From NCBI RefSeq assembly GCF_035917995.1, contig NZ_CP109131.1, positions 5,332,001 to 5,396,000 of the forward strand: 64,000 bases of DNA, given 5' to 3'. The notes beneath the pieces were generated by a model that had not been told where the DNA came from, made no database searches, and worked only from the letters and a program-made list of their open reading frames with translations. The position numbers and the translations under genes were made by a program. The DNA comes from Streptosporangium sp. NBC_01755. GTDB taxonomy: Bacteria > Actinomycetota > Actinomycetes > Streptosporangiales > Streptosporangiaceae. Below, piece after piece: positions 13,628 to 22,913 of the stretch; position 1 is the first letter of the stretch; each line of letters begins with the position of its first letter.

Positions 13628-14926
13628 ATGTCGGACCTCCTTGCGCGCCATCGCGCGGTAATGCCCAACTGGCTGGCCCTTTACTACGACGAGCCCATCG
13701 AGATCGTCTCGGGCAAGGGCAACCGGGTAGTCGACGCGTCGGGCAAGAGCTACCTTGACTTCTTCGCGGGCATCCTGACCAACATGATCGGGTACGACGT
13801 GCCCGAGGTGCGGGAGGCCGTGGAGCGGCAGCTCGCCACCGGCGTCGTGCACACCTCCACCGTCTACCTGCTGCGCGGCCAGGTCGAGCTGGCCGAGAAG
13901 ATCGCCAGGCTCTCCGGCATCCAGGACGCGAAGGTCTTCTTCACCAACTCCGGTACCGAGGCCAACGAGACCGCGCTGCTGCTGGCGACCTACGCGCGCA
14001 GGTCCGACCAGGTGCTCGCCATGCGGCAGAGCTACCACGGCCGCTCCTTCGGCACGATCGGCGTCACGGGCAACCGCTCCTGGAAGAACAGCTCGCTGTC
14101 GCCGCTGAACGTGCACTTCCTGCACGGAGCCGACCGGCACCTCACCCAGTTCCGCGGTCTGTCCGACGCCGGTTACATCGAGGCCTGCGTCAACGACCTG
14201 CGCCACGTGCTCTCCACCGCCGTCTCCAGTGACGTGGCGGCGCTGATCGCCGAGCCGATCCAGGGTGTGGGCGGCTTCACCATGGCCCCCGACGGGCTGT
14301 TCGCCGCCTACAAGGAGGTCCTCGACTCCGAGGGGATCCTGTTCATCTCCGACGAGGTGCAGACCGGCTGGGGCCGTACCGGCTCGGCCTTCTTCGGTAT
14401 TCAGAACCACGGCGTCACGCCCGACATGATGACCTTCGCCAAGGGGCTGGGCAACGGCTTCGCGGTGGGCGGCGTCGTCGCCCGCGGTGACCTGATGGAC
14501 AACCTCCACGCCGTCGGGCTGGCCACCTTCGGCGGCAACCCGCTCTCCATGGCCGCGGCCAACGCCACCCTGGACTACGTTCTCGACCACGACCTGCAGG
14601 CCTCCGCCGCCAGGACCGGCGCCCTGATCATCGACGGGCTCCGCGAGGCCGCGCCGCGCCTGCCGGTCGTCGGCGACATCCGCGGCAGGGGGCTGATGTT
14701 CGCCGTCGAGCTGGTCGACCCGGCGACGGGCGAGCCCTCCCCGGCGCTCGCCAACCGCTTCATGGAGGAGAGCAGGAAGGCCGGCCTGCTGGCGGGCAAG
14801 GGCGGGCTGCGGGGCAACGTGCTCCGTATGGCCCCGCCGCTCACCCTGACCATGGAGGAGGCCGCCGAAGGCCTCGGAATCATCGTCGGTGTACTCGAAA
14901 CCATCAATGCCGAGGTCGTCTCGTGA
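13628..14926 (+). CDS. class III PLP-dependent aminotransferase
   Basis: 432 residues. The cofactor-binding pattern of class III omega-aminotransferases (PF00202) is complete: NSGTEANE near 107, the SDEVQTGWGRTG aspartate at about 242, and the Schiff-base lysine at about 272 in FAKGLGNG. Because the next gene, overlapping by 4 bp, is a CoA-acylating malonate-semialdehyde dehydrogenase, the likely substrate is beta-alanine, 3-aminoisobutyrate or a related omega-amino acid. An ATG at 13628 has no ribosome-binding site but has GATACT seven bases upstream, suggesting a leaderless transcript. Confidence 0.9.
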   Translation: MSDLLARHRAVMPNWLALYYDEPIEIVSGKGNRVVDASGKSYLDFFAGILTNMIGYDVPEVREAVERQLATGVVHTSTVYLLRGQVELAEKIARLSGIQDAKVFFTNSGTEANETALLLATYARRSDQVLAMRQSYHGRSFGTIGVTGNRSWKNSSLSPLNVHFLHGADRHLTQFRGLSDAGYIEACVNDLRHVLSTAVSSDVAALIAEPIQGVGGFTMAPDGLFAAYKEVLDSEGILFISDEVQTGWGRTGSAFFGIQNHGVTPDMMTFAKGLGNGFAVGGVVARGDLMDNLHAVGLATFGGNPLSMAAANATLDYVLDHDLQASAARTGALIIDGLREAAPRLPVVGDIRGRGLMFAVELVDPATGEPSPALANRFMEESRKAGLLAGKGGLRGNVLRMAPPLTLTMEEAAEGLGIIVGVLETINAEVVS

Positions 14927-16428
14927 AGAACGTCACCCACTGGATCAGCGGGAGCCCCGTCGAGGGCTCCGGTCGCACCTCCGAGATCTTCAACCCCGCG
15001 ACCGGAGAGGTCACGGGGCGGGTCCACCTCGCCTCGGTGGACGAGGTCGACGCGGCCGTGGCCGCCGCCGTCGCGGCCTGGCCCGCCTGGCGGGACGCCT
15101 CGCTGGTCAAGCGCTCGCAGGTGCTGTTCCGCTTCCGCGAGCTGATGTACGCCCACCGCGACGAGATCGCGGCGCTGATCAGCGCCGAGCACGGCAAGGT
15201 CCACTCCGACGCGCTGGGCGAGGTCGCTCGCGGCCTGGAGGTCGTGGAGTTCGCCTGCGGCATCCCGCACCTGCTCAAGGGCGGCTTCTCCGAGGGCGTC
15301 TCCACCCGGGTCGACTCCTACTCGATCCGCCAGCCGCTGGGCGTGGTCGCCGGGATCACCCCGTTCAACTTCCCGGCCATGGTGCCGATGTGGATGTTCC
15401 CGATCGCGATCGCCGCGGGCAACGCCTTCATCCTCAAGCCGTCGGAGAAGGACCCCTCGGCATCGCTGCTGATGGCCTCGCTCTGGAAGCAGGCCGGGCT
15501 GCCGGACGGCGTCTTCGGCGTCGTCCAGGGCGACAAGACGGCGGTGGACCGGTTGCTGGAGCACCCGGACGTGCGCGCGATCTCGTTCGTCGGATCCACG
15601 CCCATCGCCAGGTACGTCTACGAGACCGGCACCCGTCACGGCAAGCGGGTCCAGGCGCTCGGCGGCGCCAAGAACCACATGCTGGTGCTGCCCGACGCCG
15701 ACCTCGACCTGGTCGCCGACGCCGCAGTGTCGGCGGGCTTCGGCTCGGCCGGTGAGCGCTGCATGGCGATCTCCGTCGTGCTGGCCGTGGACCCGGTCGG
15801 CGACGAGCTGGTCGACAGAATCGTCTCCCGGGTCTCGGAGCTGACCGTCGGTCCCGGCGACGACCCGTCCTCCCAGATGGGGCCCCTCGTCACCGAGGTC
15901 CACCGCGACAAGGTCGTCTCCTATCTGGACCTGGGCGTCGCCGAGGGTGCGAAGCTCGTCGTGGACGGCCGCAGGACCCCGGTCCTGGGCGGCGCCGCCG
16001 CCGAGGAGGCCCCCGGCTTCTGGCTGGGGCCCACGGTCCTGGACCACGTGCCGGCCGGCTCGCGGGTTCACACCGAGGAGATCTTCGGTCCGGTTCTGGC
16101 GATCGTCCGGGTCTCCTCGTACGAGGAGGGCCTGGAGTTGATCAACGGCGGCGAGTTCGGCAACGGCACCGCGCTCTTCACCAACGACGGCGGCGCGGCC
16201 CGGCGTTTCCAGAACGAGGTCGAGGTCGGCATGATCGGCATCAACGTGCCGATCCCGGTGCCGATGGCCTTCTACAGCTTCGGCGGCTGGAAGTCCTCGC
16301 TCTTCGGCGACACCCATGTCCACGGGACCGAGGGCGTGCACTTCTACACCCGGGGCAAGGTCGTCACCTCCCGCTGGCTCGACCCGAGCCACGGCGGCGT
16401 CAACCTCGGCTTCCCCACCAACGGCTAG
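14923..16428 (+). CDS. mmsA: CoA-acylating (methyl)malonate-semialdehyde dehydrogenase
   Basis: 501 residues, standard length. The catalytic cysteine is C280 in SAGERCMAIS. The general base glutamate of ordinary aldehyde dehydrogenases is replaced in VQALGGAKNH, which is diagnostic of the CoA-dependent MmsA/IolA subfamily. The enzyme converts malonate or methylmalonate semialdehyde to acetyl- or propionyl-CoA with NAD+. The GTG start overlaps the aminotransferase stop (GTGA), so the two are translationally coupled and act in sequence on an amino acid. The transcript ends at the hairpin at 16499-16537. Confidence 0.93.
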   Translation: MKNVTHWISGSPVEGSGRTSEIFNPATGEVTGRVHLASVDEVDAAVAAAVAAWPAWRDASLVKRSQVLFRFRELMYAHRDEIAALISAEHGKVHSDALGEVARGLEVVEFACGIPHLLKGGFSEGVSTRVDSYSIRQPLGVVAGITPFNFPAMVPMWMFPIAIAAGNAFILKPSEKDPSASLLMASLWKQAGLPDGVFGVVQGDKTAVDRLLEHPDVRAISFVGSTPIARYVYETGTRHGKRVQALGGAKNHMLVLPDADLDLVADAAVSAGFGSAGERCMAISVVLAVDPVGDELVDRIVSRVSELTVGPGDDPSSQMGPLVTEVHRDKVVSYLDLGVAEGAKLVVDGRRTPVLGGAAAEEAPGFWLGPTVLDHVPAGSRVHTEEIFGPVLAIVRVSSYEEGLELINGGEFGNGTALFTNDGGAARRFQNEVEVGMIGINVPIPVPMAFYSFGGWKSSLFGDTHVHGTEGVHFYTRGKVVTSRWLDPSHGGVNLGFPTNG

Positions 16429-16498
16429 TTGTACCGACCACCGACGGGCCGGCTCCGCCTGGCCAGGTGTGTCGTCGACGGCCGATGGCCCCTGAACC

Positions 16499-16537
16499 GT
16501 GAGGCCCGCGCCCCTCCTGCCGGGGCGCGGGCCTCAC
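16499..16537 (+). terminator. intrinsic terminator after mmsA
   Basis: A perfect 16-bp stem (16499-16514 with 16522-16537) closes over a 7-nt loop, 70 bp after the mmsA stop. No T-run follows, as often in actinomycetes. It separates mmsA from the binding-protein gene. Confidence 0.8.
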
Positions 16538-16669
16538 ACGTGCCCCGGCGCGTGCCCGGCCTGCGGGAACCGCAGGGGGGCCGGGTCACGCACGTCCAAC
16601 GGACCGCGGAGGCCGGGGATGGCCGGTAGGCTCCCGGGCAGATCGGTGGCGACGTCGGGAGGAAACCTC

Positions 16670-17953
16670 GTGGGCCTCGTGGGCAGGGACAGGTTTCGTC
16701 GCGCACGCCTCGGGACACTGCTGGGGGCGGGCGGCCTGGTGCTCGCAACCTTGACCCAGGTGGGGGCCGCGAGCGCGACCCGGCCGGTGCGGAGCCCCAC
16801 GCCCTCCGGCACGCCCTCCGCCGCTCCCGTCGCGACGCCGGGCTCCGAGTCCAGGGCGACCTTCGCCGCAACCTCCAGCCCAGCGCCGTCGGCGTCCATC
16901 GGCAAGGGCGAGGGCGTGCTCCAGGTGCTCACGTTCCAGGGGTACGTCGAGTACGGCGGGGCCAGTTCGCGGGTCAACTGGCTGGCGCCCTTCGAGCGGG
17001 AGAGCGGCTGCGTCGTCAAGCTGGACCGGGTCCGCACCAGCGAGGAGATGGCGGCCAGGTTCGCCCGGGGCGGCTATGACGTGCTCTCGGCCGCCCCCGA
17101 CCTGGCCGGTCTGCTGGTGGCGCAGGGGAAGGTGGCGCCGCTCGACACCGCGCTGGTCGCGGACTACAGGCGGATCCCCAAGCGCCTGCGCGAGCTGCCC
17201 GGCCTGCGCGAGGACGGCAAGGTCTACGGCATCCCCTACCTGTGGGGGGTGAACCAGGTGATCCGCGAGGGGAACGGCCCGCAGGGGCCCCTGGCCCTGT
17301 ACGGGAAGGCCTCGGCGGCGATCAGGAACAGCCCGCTGAGCATCGCCGACGCCGCGCTCGCCCTCAGGGAGACGCGCCCCCAGCTGAAGATCAAGGATCC
17401 GTTCCAGCTCACCCCCGCCCAGCTCGACGCCGCGGTGAGGCTTCTCGCCGAGGGCGAAGGGCCCGACCGGGTTTACTGGGACGGCTCGCTCGACCTGGTC
17501 AGGGCACTGTCGGCGGAGCAGGTGCGGATCGCCCAGGTCCTGCCCTACCACCTGGACCTCTTCCGGCGCGCGGGCCGGCCGATGAAGGCGTTGAAGGGGG
17601 TCCCGGCGACGGGGTGGGTCGATTCGTGGATGCTCGCGGCCAGGCCCGCCAGCCCGAACTGCGCCTACCGGTGGCTGAGCTGGATGAGCTCGGCGCGGGC
17701 ACAGCGCCCCGCCGCGGCCTGGACCGGTCTCGCCCCGGCCAACCCGGAGGCGTGCGACGGGCGCGGTCGCCGGATGTGCGAGGTCTACCAGGTGCGTGAC
17801 AACCGCCGGCTGCGCGACGTCCTCTTCGCCGCTCGCCCGGCGAGGGACTGCGGCGGCCTGGGCGGGGAGTGCACCGACTACGCCGACTGGGCGGAACGCT
17901 GGAAGAAGCTCCTGACGTCCGCAGAGCCCGGAAAGACCGAGATCTCCGGCTGA
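16670..17953 (+). CDS. extracellular solute-binding protein, PotD/PotF-like (orphan)
   Basis: 427 residues from GTG 16670, chosen because GGAGG lies 7 nt upstream. An export signal of about 35 residues (core GTLLGAGGLVLATL) ends near GAASA, with no lipobox cysteine, then a Pro/Ser-rich linker. The mature part has VLTFQGYVEYGG, FERESGC, YDVLSAAPDLAGLL and YGIPYLWGVN, features of spermidine/putrescine-type periplasmic binding proteins. Unusually, it carries several cysteines near the C-terminus and no permease or ATPase genes are nearby. It could supply polyamines to the neighbouring amine-catabolic genes or act as a sensor; both are inference. Confidence 0.75.
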   Translation: MGLVGRDRFRRARLGTLLGAGGLVLATLTQVGAASATRPVRSPTPSGTPSAAPVATPGSESRATFAATSSPAPSASIGKGEGVLQVLTFQGYVEYGGASSRVNWLAPFERESGCVVKLDRVRTSEEMAARFARGGYDVLSAAPDLAGLLVAQGKVAPLDTALVADYRRIPKRLRELPGLREDGKVYGIPYLWGVNQVIREGNGPQGPLALYGKASAAIRNSPLSIADAALALRETRPQLKIKDPFQLTPAQLDAAVRLLAEGEGPDRVYWDGSLDLVRALSAEQVRIAQVLPYHLDLFRRAGRPMKALKGVPATGWVDSWMLAARPASPNCAYRWLSWMSSARAQRPAAAWTGLAPANPEACDGRGRRMCEVYQVRDNRRLRDVLFAARPARDCGGLGGECTDYADWAERWKKLLTSAEPGKTEISG

Positions 17954-18098
17954 GGCCACGCACGGCCGTCGGGGGCGGAACGCGATGTGCGGGCCGGCCC
18001 GATCTGCTATGTCTGCATTTCCGGTAACGGGCTTCGATTTTCGTTGTTTTGATCGTCTTTGGCGATGGATTCGGTGGGAAAATCATGCTCTTAATGTC

Positions 18099-18114
18099 GA
18101 CTGGTCGACCAGTC
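18099..18114. promoter_or_regulatory. perfect 16-bp palindrome, probable operator
   Basis: GACTGGTCGACCAGTC is fully symmetric and ends 20 bp before the start codon of the saccharopine-dehydrogenase-like gene. TAGGCT at 18121-18126 lies 7 bp before the ATG and could be the -10 of a leaderless transcript, so the palindrome would sit in the promoter spacer, a typical repressor position. Confidence 0.55.
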
Positions 18115-18133
18115 AGTGGGTAGGCTAGCCGCC

Positions 18134-19360
18134 ATGAGAATCCTTCTTGTTGGAGCGGGCGGCGTCGGCTCCGCCGTCGTCCCGATCGCCGCACGCCGAG
18201 ATTTCTTCGAACACATCGTGGTCGCCGACTCTCAACAGAACCGGGCCGCCGCCGTCGTGGCCAGGATCGCGGATCCGCGTTTCAGCGCCATCGAGCTGGA
18301 CGCCTCCGACCGGGCGGCGGTCGAGGCCGCCCTCGCCGAGCACCGCTGCGATGTGCTTTTCAACGCGGTGGACCCCCGCTTCACCATGTCCCTGTTCGAG
18401 GCGGCGCTCAACGCCGGAGCCCGCTACCTCGACATGGCGATGTCGCTGTCGCGCCCCCATCCCCGCAGACCGTACGAGCTGACCGGTGTGAAGCTCGGCG
18501 ACGAGCAGTTCGCCCTCGGCGAGGCATGGCGGGAGCGGGGCGGGCTGGCGCTGGTCGGCATGGGGGTGGAACCGGGGCTGGCCGACGTGTTCGCGCGCTA
18601 CGCCGCCGAGCACCTCTTCGAGAGCATCGAGGAGATCGGTGTCCGCGACGGCTCCAACCTGGTGGTCGAGGGCTATGATTTCGCGCCGACCTTCTCCATC
18701 TGGACGACCATCGAGGAGTGCCTCAATCCGCCGGTGATCTGGGAGGACGGCGACTGGCACACCACCGAGCCGTTCAGCGAGCCCGAGGTGTTCGACTTCC
18801 CCGAGGGGATCGGGCCCGTCGAGTGCGTCAACGTCGAGCACGAGGAGGTGCTCCTCGTGCCGCGCTACATCGACGCCAGGCGGGTGACGTTCAAGTACGG
18901 TCTCGGCGAGGAGTTCATCGGAGTCCTGAAGACCCTGCACAAGCTGGGCCTGGATCGGGTGGGCAAGATCAAGGTAGGCGGGGTCGAGACCTCACCGCGC
19001 GACGTGGTCGCGGCCAGCCTCCCCGACCCGGCCACGCTCGGTGACCGGATGCGGGGCAAGACCTGCGCCGGGACCTGGGTGAAGGGCGTGGGCAAGGACG
19101 GGGAGCCGCGCGAGGTCTACCTCTACCACGTGGTCGACAACGAGTGGTCGATGCGGGAGTACGGCTGCCAGGCCGTGGTCTGGCAGACGGCGGTGCACCC
19201 GGTGGTCGCCCTGGAGTTGCTGGCCACCGGCGCCTGGTCGGGCACCGGGGTGCTCGGCCCCGAGGCGTTCGACGCGGTGCCCTTCCTGGAACTGCTCAAT
19301 GCCTACGGCTCTCCGTGGGGCATGCGCGACCAGGCCACCCCCGCTCTCCTGTCGGCCTGA
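18134..19360 (+). CDS. saccharopine dehydrogenase family protein
   Basis: 408 residues. A Rossmann fold opens the protein (ILLVGAGGVGSAVVP), followed by the saccharopine-dehydrogenase NAD(P) domain (PF03435) and its C-terminal partner (PF16653). Relatives reduce or oxidise imine-linked amino acids in lysine and polyamine metabolism (saccharopine, carboxynorspermidine). Given the neighbouring polyamine-type binding protein and omega-aminotransferases, a role in lysine or polyamine breakdown is plausible. The ATG at 18134 is preceded by no clear ribosome-binding site; a leaderless transcript is likely. Expression is probably controlled at the palindrome 18099-18114. Confidence 0.88.
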   Translation: MRILLVGAGGVGSAVVPIAARRDFFEHIVVADSQQNRAAAVVARIADPRFSAIELDASDRAAVEAALAEHRCDVLFNAVDPRFTMSLFEAALNAGARYLDMAMSLSRPHPRRPYELTGVKLGDEQFALGEAWRERGGLALVGMGVEPGLADVFARYAAEHLFESIEEIGVRDGSNLVVEGYDFAPTFSIWTTIEECLNPPVIWEDGDWHTTEPFSEPEVFDFPEGIGPVECVNVEHEEVLLVPRYIDARRVTFKYGLGEEFIGVLKTLHKLGLDRVGKIKVGGVETSPRDVVAASLPDPATLGDRMRGKTCAGTWVKGVGKDGEPREVYLYHVVDNEWSMREYGCQAVVWQTAVHPVVALELLATGAWSGTGVLGPEAFDAVPFLELLNAYGSPWGMRDQATPALLSA

Positions 19361-19494
19361 CGCACCGGGTCCCCTTCTGACCACCGTTCCGGCTGCGCCC
19401 CGACAGGCCGCGAGGGACGAGCCGGGAGAGTGAGGCGTCCCCTTCCTGGCCGTCGCCGTTCCGGCTGTGCCGGCTGTTCCGGCCGGGCGGAGCC

Positions 19495-19737
19495 CTAGGA
19501 GAAGGCCACGCGCCGGGGGAGGGAGTGGGTGTCGTCCTGCTGCGGCAGCAGTGCCTCGGCGCACTCGGGGCAGGCGAAGAGGGCGTTGCCATCGGGAAGG
19601 CGGCCGATCCTGATGCGCGGGCGGGGCCACTTCTTGTGACAGGCCACGCAGGCGTCGCCCTCGCACTGGGGGCGGGTCAGTCCCTCGGGATCGAAGGTCA
19701 TCGTGACGTGTGCCGTGCCAGCCGGCCGCCAACTCAT
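19495..19737 (-). CDS. small zinc-ribbon-like protein, function unknown
   Basis: 80 residues. Start chosen at ATG 19737 because GGAGGG lies 7 nt upstream. Cysteines are arranged C-x4-C-x2-C (CEGDACVAC) and, about 25 residues later, C-x2-C (CPEC), a pattern suited to one zinc ion. The rest is basic in the middle (KKWPRPRIRIGR). It may be a small nucleic-acid-binding or regulatory protein; I do not recognise a named family. It stands alone on the minus strand. Confidence 0.7.
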   Translation of the reverse strand: MSWRPAGTAHVTMTFDPEGLTRPQCEGDACVACHKKWPRPRIRIGRLPDGNALFACPECAEALLPQQDDTHSLPRRVAFS

Positions 19738-19929
19738 CTTAAATCCCTCCAGCGTGGAGACCCCTGGTTCTCTCCCGCGGCTCGGCCGTGGGGAGGATGT
19801 CGACACGTTCCCTGTCGTGATCGCGCACTTTCATATCGGAACCGTTATAACGCGGTCACGGCCCGTGATCGCTGTGGTAGGTGTCAAGCGGTGGTTAAAT
19901 CACGGCCTACATGCAGGCCGTATAACGGC

Positions 19930-19966
19930 AAATAGGGCACTCAGCATCAAGCCGGGTGCCCTATTT
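19930..19966 (-). terminator. terminator of gabT
   Basis: An 11-bp inverted repeat (AAATAGGGCAC / GTGCCCTATTT, 15-nt loop) lies 17 bp after the gabT stop and ends in T residues on the minus strand. Confidence 0.75.
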
Positions 19967-19982
19967 GGTGGGGTCTAAACCG

Positions 19983-21335
19983 TCAGACCTCGCTTATGGC
20001 CTTCTCCAGGATCGTGAGGCCTTCCTCCAGCAGGTGGTCGGGGATGACCAGCGGTGGCAGGAAGCGCAGCACGTTGCCGTAGGTGCCCGCGGTCAGCACG
20101 AGCAGGCCCTCGGCGTGGCACCTCCTGGCGATCTCGCCCGCCGCCGTGGGGTGCGGGTCCTTGGTGCCGGGGACCACCAGTTCGATGGCGATCATGGCCC
20201 CCCGGCCGCGTACGTCACCGATCATCGGGTTCCGCTCCGCCATGGCGCGCAGCCGGGGGAGCATGGTCTCGCCGATGCGGCGGGCCTTTCCGGTCAGGTC
20301 GTCGGCCTCGATGGTCTCCAGCACGCCCAGCGCCGCCTCGCAGGCGAGCGGGTTGCCACCGTAGGTGCCGCCCAGCCCGCCCACGTGAACCCTGTCCAGG
20401 AGGTCGGCCCGGCCGGTGACCGCGGACAGCGGGAGGCCGCCCGCGATGCCCTTGGCGGTGACGATGATGTCGGGCACGATGCCCTCGTCCTCGCAGGCGA
20501 ACAGGTCGCCGGTGCGGGAGAAGCCGGTCTGGACCTCGTCGGCGATGAAGACGATGCCGTTCTCCCGGCAGAACTCCGCGATCTTCGGCAGGAAGCCCTT
20601 GGCGGGCTCGATGAAGCCGCCCTCGCCCGCGATCGGCTCGATCACCACGGCGGCGACGTTCTCCGCGCCGATCTGCTTGGCGATCTGGTCGATCGCCTGG
20701 GCGGCGGCCTCCTCGGCGCAGTTCTCCGGGCCGGTGGGCCAGCGGAACGGGTAGGCCAGCGGCATCCGGTAGACCTCGGGGGCGAACGGGCCGAAGCCGT
20801 GCTTGTACGGCATGTTCTTGGCGGTCAGCGTCATCGTCAGCAGGGTCCGGCCGTGGTAGCCGTGGTCGAAGACGACGACCGCCTGGCGGCCGGTGGCCTG
20901 GCGGGCGACCTTGACCGCGTTCTCCACGGCCTCGGCGCCGCTGTTGAGCAGGAAGGTGCGCTTCTCGTGGTCGCCCGGGGTGATCTCGTTGAGCTTCTCG
21001 GCGACCTGCACGTACGACTCGTACGGTGTGACCATGAAGCAGGTGTGCGTGAAGTCGGCGACCTGCTTGCGCACCCGCTCGACGACGCGCGGGGCGGCGT
21101 TGCCGACGCTGGTCACCGCGATGCCGGAACCGAAGTCGATCAGGGAGTTGCCGTCGGCGTCGACGACGACACCGCCTCCGGCATGCGTCACGAAGACGGG
21201 CAGCGTGGTGCCGATACCCGGTGGTACCGAGGCCTGCTTACGTGCGAACAGCTCACGGGACTTCGGGCCGGGGATCTCGGTGACGATGCGGCGTTCCTGC
21301 GGAAGCGAGGGGCCGCCCTCGGTGACGGTGCTCAT
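19983..21335 (-). CDS. gabT: 4-aminobutyrate aminotransferase
   Basis: 450 residues, full length for GabT. Class III motifs are complete: NSGAEAVENA near 131, the cofactor aspartate D266 in ADEVQTGFSRTG, and the Schiff-base lysine K295 in VTAKGIAGG. GabT transfers the amino group of GABA to 2-oxoglutarate, giving succinate semialdehyde. The divergent PucR-type regulator 84 bp away is the layout described for GabR control of gabTD in Corynebacterium. The aldehyde dehydrogenase at 23.8 kb could take the next step. Confidence 0.93.
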   Translation of the reverse strand: MSTVTEGGPSLPQERRIVTEIPGPKSRELFARKQASVPPGIGTTLPVFVTHAGGGVVVDADGNSLIDFGSGIAVTSVGNAAPRVVERVRKQVADFTHTCFMVTPYESYVQVAEKLNEITPGDHEKRTFLLNSGAEAVENAVKVARQATGRQAVVVFDHGYHGRTLLTMTLTAKNMPYKHGFGPFAPEVYRMPLAYPFRWPTGPENCAEEAAAQAIDQIAKQIGAENVAAVVIEPIAGEGGFIEPAKGFLPKIAEFCRENGIVFIADEVQTGFSRTGDLFACEDEGIVPDIIVTAKGIAGGLPLSAVTGRADLLDRVHVGGLGGTYGGNPLACEAALGVLETIEADDLTGKARRIGETMLPRLRAMAERNPMIGDVRGRGAMIAIELVVPGTKDPHPTAAGEIARRCHAEGLLVLTAGTYGNVLRFLPPLVIPDHLLEEGLTILEKAISEV

Positions 21336-21419
21336 GATGTGAAGGTATGTCGCGGATGTCGGTGTGCCGATGATGCACTATGGCAAAATTGATGGGGGAC
21401 ACTGGACGTAACGTACAAA

Positions 21420-22892
21420 ATGGGGGTGGGTGTGGCGCCGACGCTGCGCACCGTCGTACGACGACCGCCGCTCGGGCTCGGCGTGCTCGCCGGAGGGGAC
21501 GCGCTCGACCGGCCGGTGCGATGGGTGGCGGTCAGCGAGCTGGAGGATCCCACCCCCTTTCTTGAAGGTGGGGAGCTGGTCCTCACCACGGGCATGCGCC
21601 TGGACGCGGGCAACGCCGGGCCTTACGTCGAGCGCCTGGTCGGCAGGGAGGTCGCCGGCCTCGGATTCGGTGTCGGGCTCGGGCACGAGACGATCCCCGG
21701 GGAACTGGTGGAGGCTGCCACGCGGGCGGGGCTGCCGCTGCTTGAGGTGCCGCGCGACACCCCGTTCGTCGCCATCGGCAAGGCGGTCAGCGAGTTGCTC
21801 GCCGCGGAGCAGTACGACGAGCTCAGCCGCGCCTTCGCCGCCCAGGGCCGCCTCACCCGCGCCGCCCTGCGCCCCGAGGGGCCTCGCGCGGTGATCGACC
21901 GGCTGGCCCGCGAGCTGGACGGCTGGGCGATCCTGCTCGACGAGGCGGGGGGCGTGCGGCATGCGGCGGGCAGGGGGTCGGCTGGAGCCGCCGACGGCCT
22001 CGGCCCCGAGCTGGAGCGGCTGAGAAAGGTCAGCAACCGTGGCGCGCCCGCGAGCGTGGCACTCTCCTCGCCCAAGGAGAACGTCATCGTGCAACCGTTC
22101 GGGGCCCGCCGCGTCAGGGGATTCCTCGCCGTCGGCCTCGGCCGGCCTTTCACCCCGGTCGCGCACACCGTGGTCAACGCCGCCGGATCCCTGCTGACGC
22201 TCGCCGTCGAGCACGGCAGGGAGCACCTGGCCGCCGAGCGCCGGGTCCGCTCGGCGGTGCTGCGGCTGCTGGTGGCCGGGCAGCCGGACGCCGGGTGCGA
22301 GACGCTGGAGCGGCTGGGGGAGCGGCTTCCCGCAGGCCCCCTGGTGGTCCTCGCCTGCGCCGGTGAGCCGGAGGCCGTGCTGGAGACCGCGGGCGAGGCG
22401 TTTGCGGCCGCCGACGGTGACCGGGTGGTCCTGCTCGTCCCGGCCTCGGGGGCCGGTGCCGTGGCCGCGGCGCTCGGCGAGCACGGCCCCGTCGGGGTCG
22501 GCGACTCCGTGGGCCTCGACGATCTACGTACCGGACTCGACCAGGCCGACCGGGCGCTCGCCGCGGCCAGGCGCGGCGCGGTGCCGGTGATGCGCTTCGC
22601 CGACCTGGCGGGCCAGGGACTGCTCGCCCTGCTCGACTCCGGCGCGGCGGCGGCGTTCTCCTCGGCTCTGCTCGCCCCGCTCAGAAAGTACGGCTCGCGC
22701 GCCGACCTGCTGGAGTCCCTGCGGGTCTACCTGGACTGCAACGGCCACTGGGACGCGGCGGCGCAGCGGCTCGGGGTGCACCGGCACACCCTGCGCTACC
22801 GCATGCGCCGGGTCGCCGAACTCGTCGGCCGTGATCTCGACGACCCGGCGGCCCGCGCCGAACTCTGGATCGCCCTGGCCGTCGCCGGGTGA
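21420..22892 (+). CDS. PucR family regulator, probable controller of gabT
   Basis: 490 residues with an N-terminal PucR domain (RWVAVSELEDPTPFLEGGELVLTTG), a central CdaR-like segment and a C-terminal HTH_30 domain (about 425-485, with AAQRLGVHRHTLRYRMRRV). It is divergent from gabT across an 84-bp gap, so it probably activates gabT in response to GABA or succinate semialdehyde. The ATG at 21420 lacks a clear ribosome-binding site; GTG 21432 is an alternative start. It is distinct from the PucR paralogue at 9.5 kb and shares little beyond domain order. Confidence 0.9.
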   Translation: MGVGVAPTLRTVVRRPPLGLGVLAGGDALDRPVRWVAVSELEDPTPFLEGGELVLTTGMRLDAGNAGPYVERLVGREVAGLGFGVGLGHETIPGELVEAATRAGLPLLEVPRDTPFVAIGKAVSELLAAEQYDELSRAFAAQGRLTRAALRPEGPRAVIDRLARELDGWAILLDEAGGVRHAAGRGSAGAADGLGPELERLRKVSNRGAPASVALSSPKENVIVQPFGARRVRGFLAVGLGRPFTPVAHTVVNAAGSLLTLAVEHGREHLAAERRVRSAVLRLLVAGQPDAGCETLERLGERLPAGPLVVLACAGEPEAVLETAGEAFAAADGDRVVLLVPASGAGAVAAALGEHGPVGVGDSVGLDDLRTGLDQADRALAAARRGAVPVMRFADLAGQGLLALLDSGAAAAFSSALLAPLRKYGSRADLLESLRVYLDCNGHWDAAAQRLGVHRHTLRYRMRRVAELVGRDLDDPAARAELWIALAVAG

Positions 22893-22913
22893 CGGGCCCA
22901 CCCGGTGAGCCGG

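Noticed and set aside
12575-16392. Long open frames on the minus strand opposite the exporter, aminotransferase and mmsA genes
   Set aside because: They are composition artefacts of GC-rich codons; the plus-strand proteins have complete catalytic motifs and overlapping operon structure, while the antisense products are Arg/Gly/Asp-rich without family resemblance.
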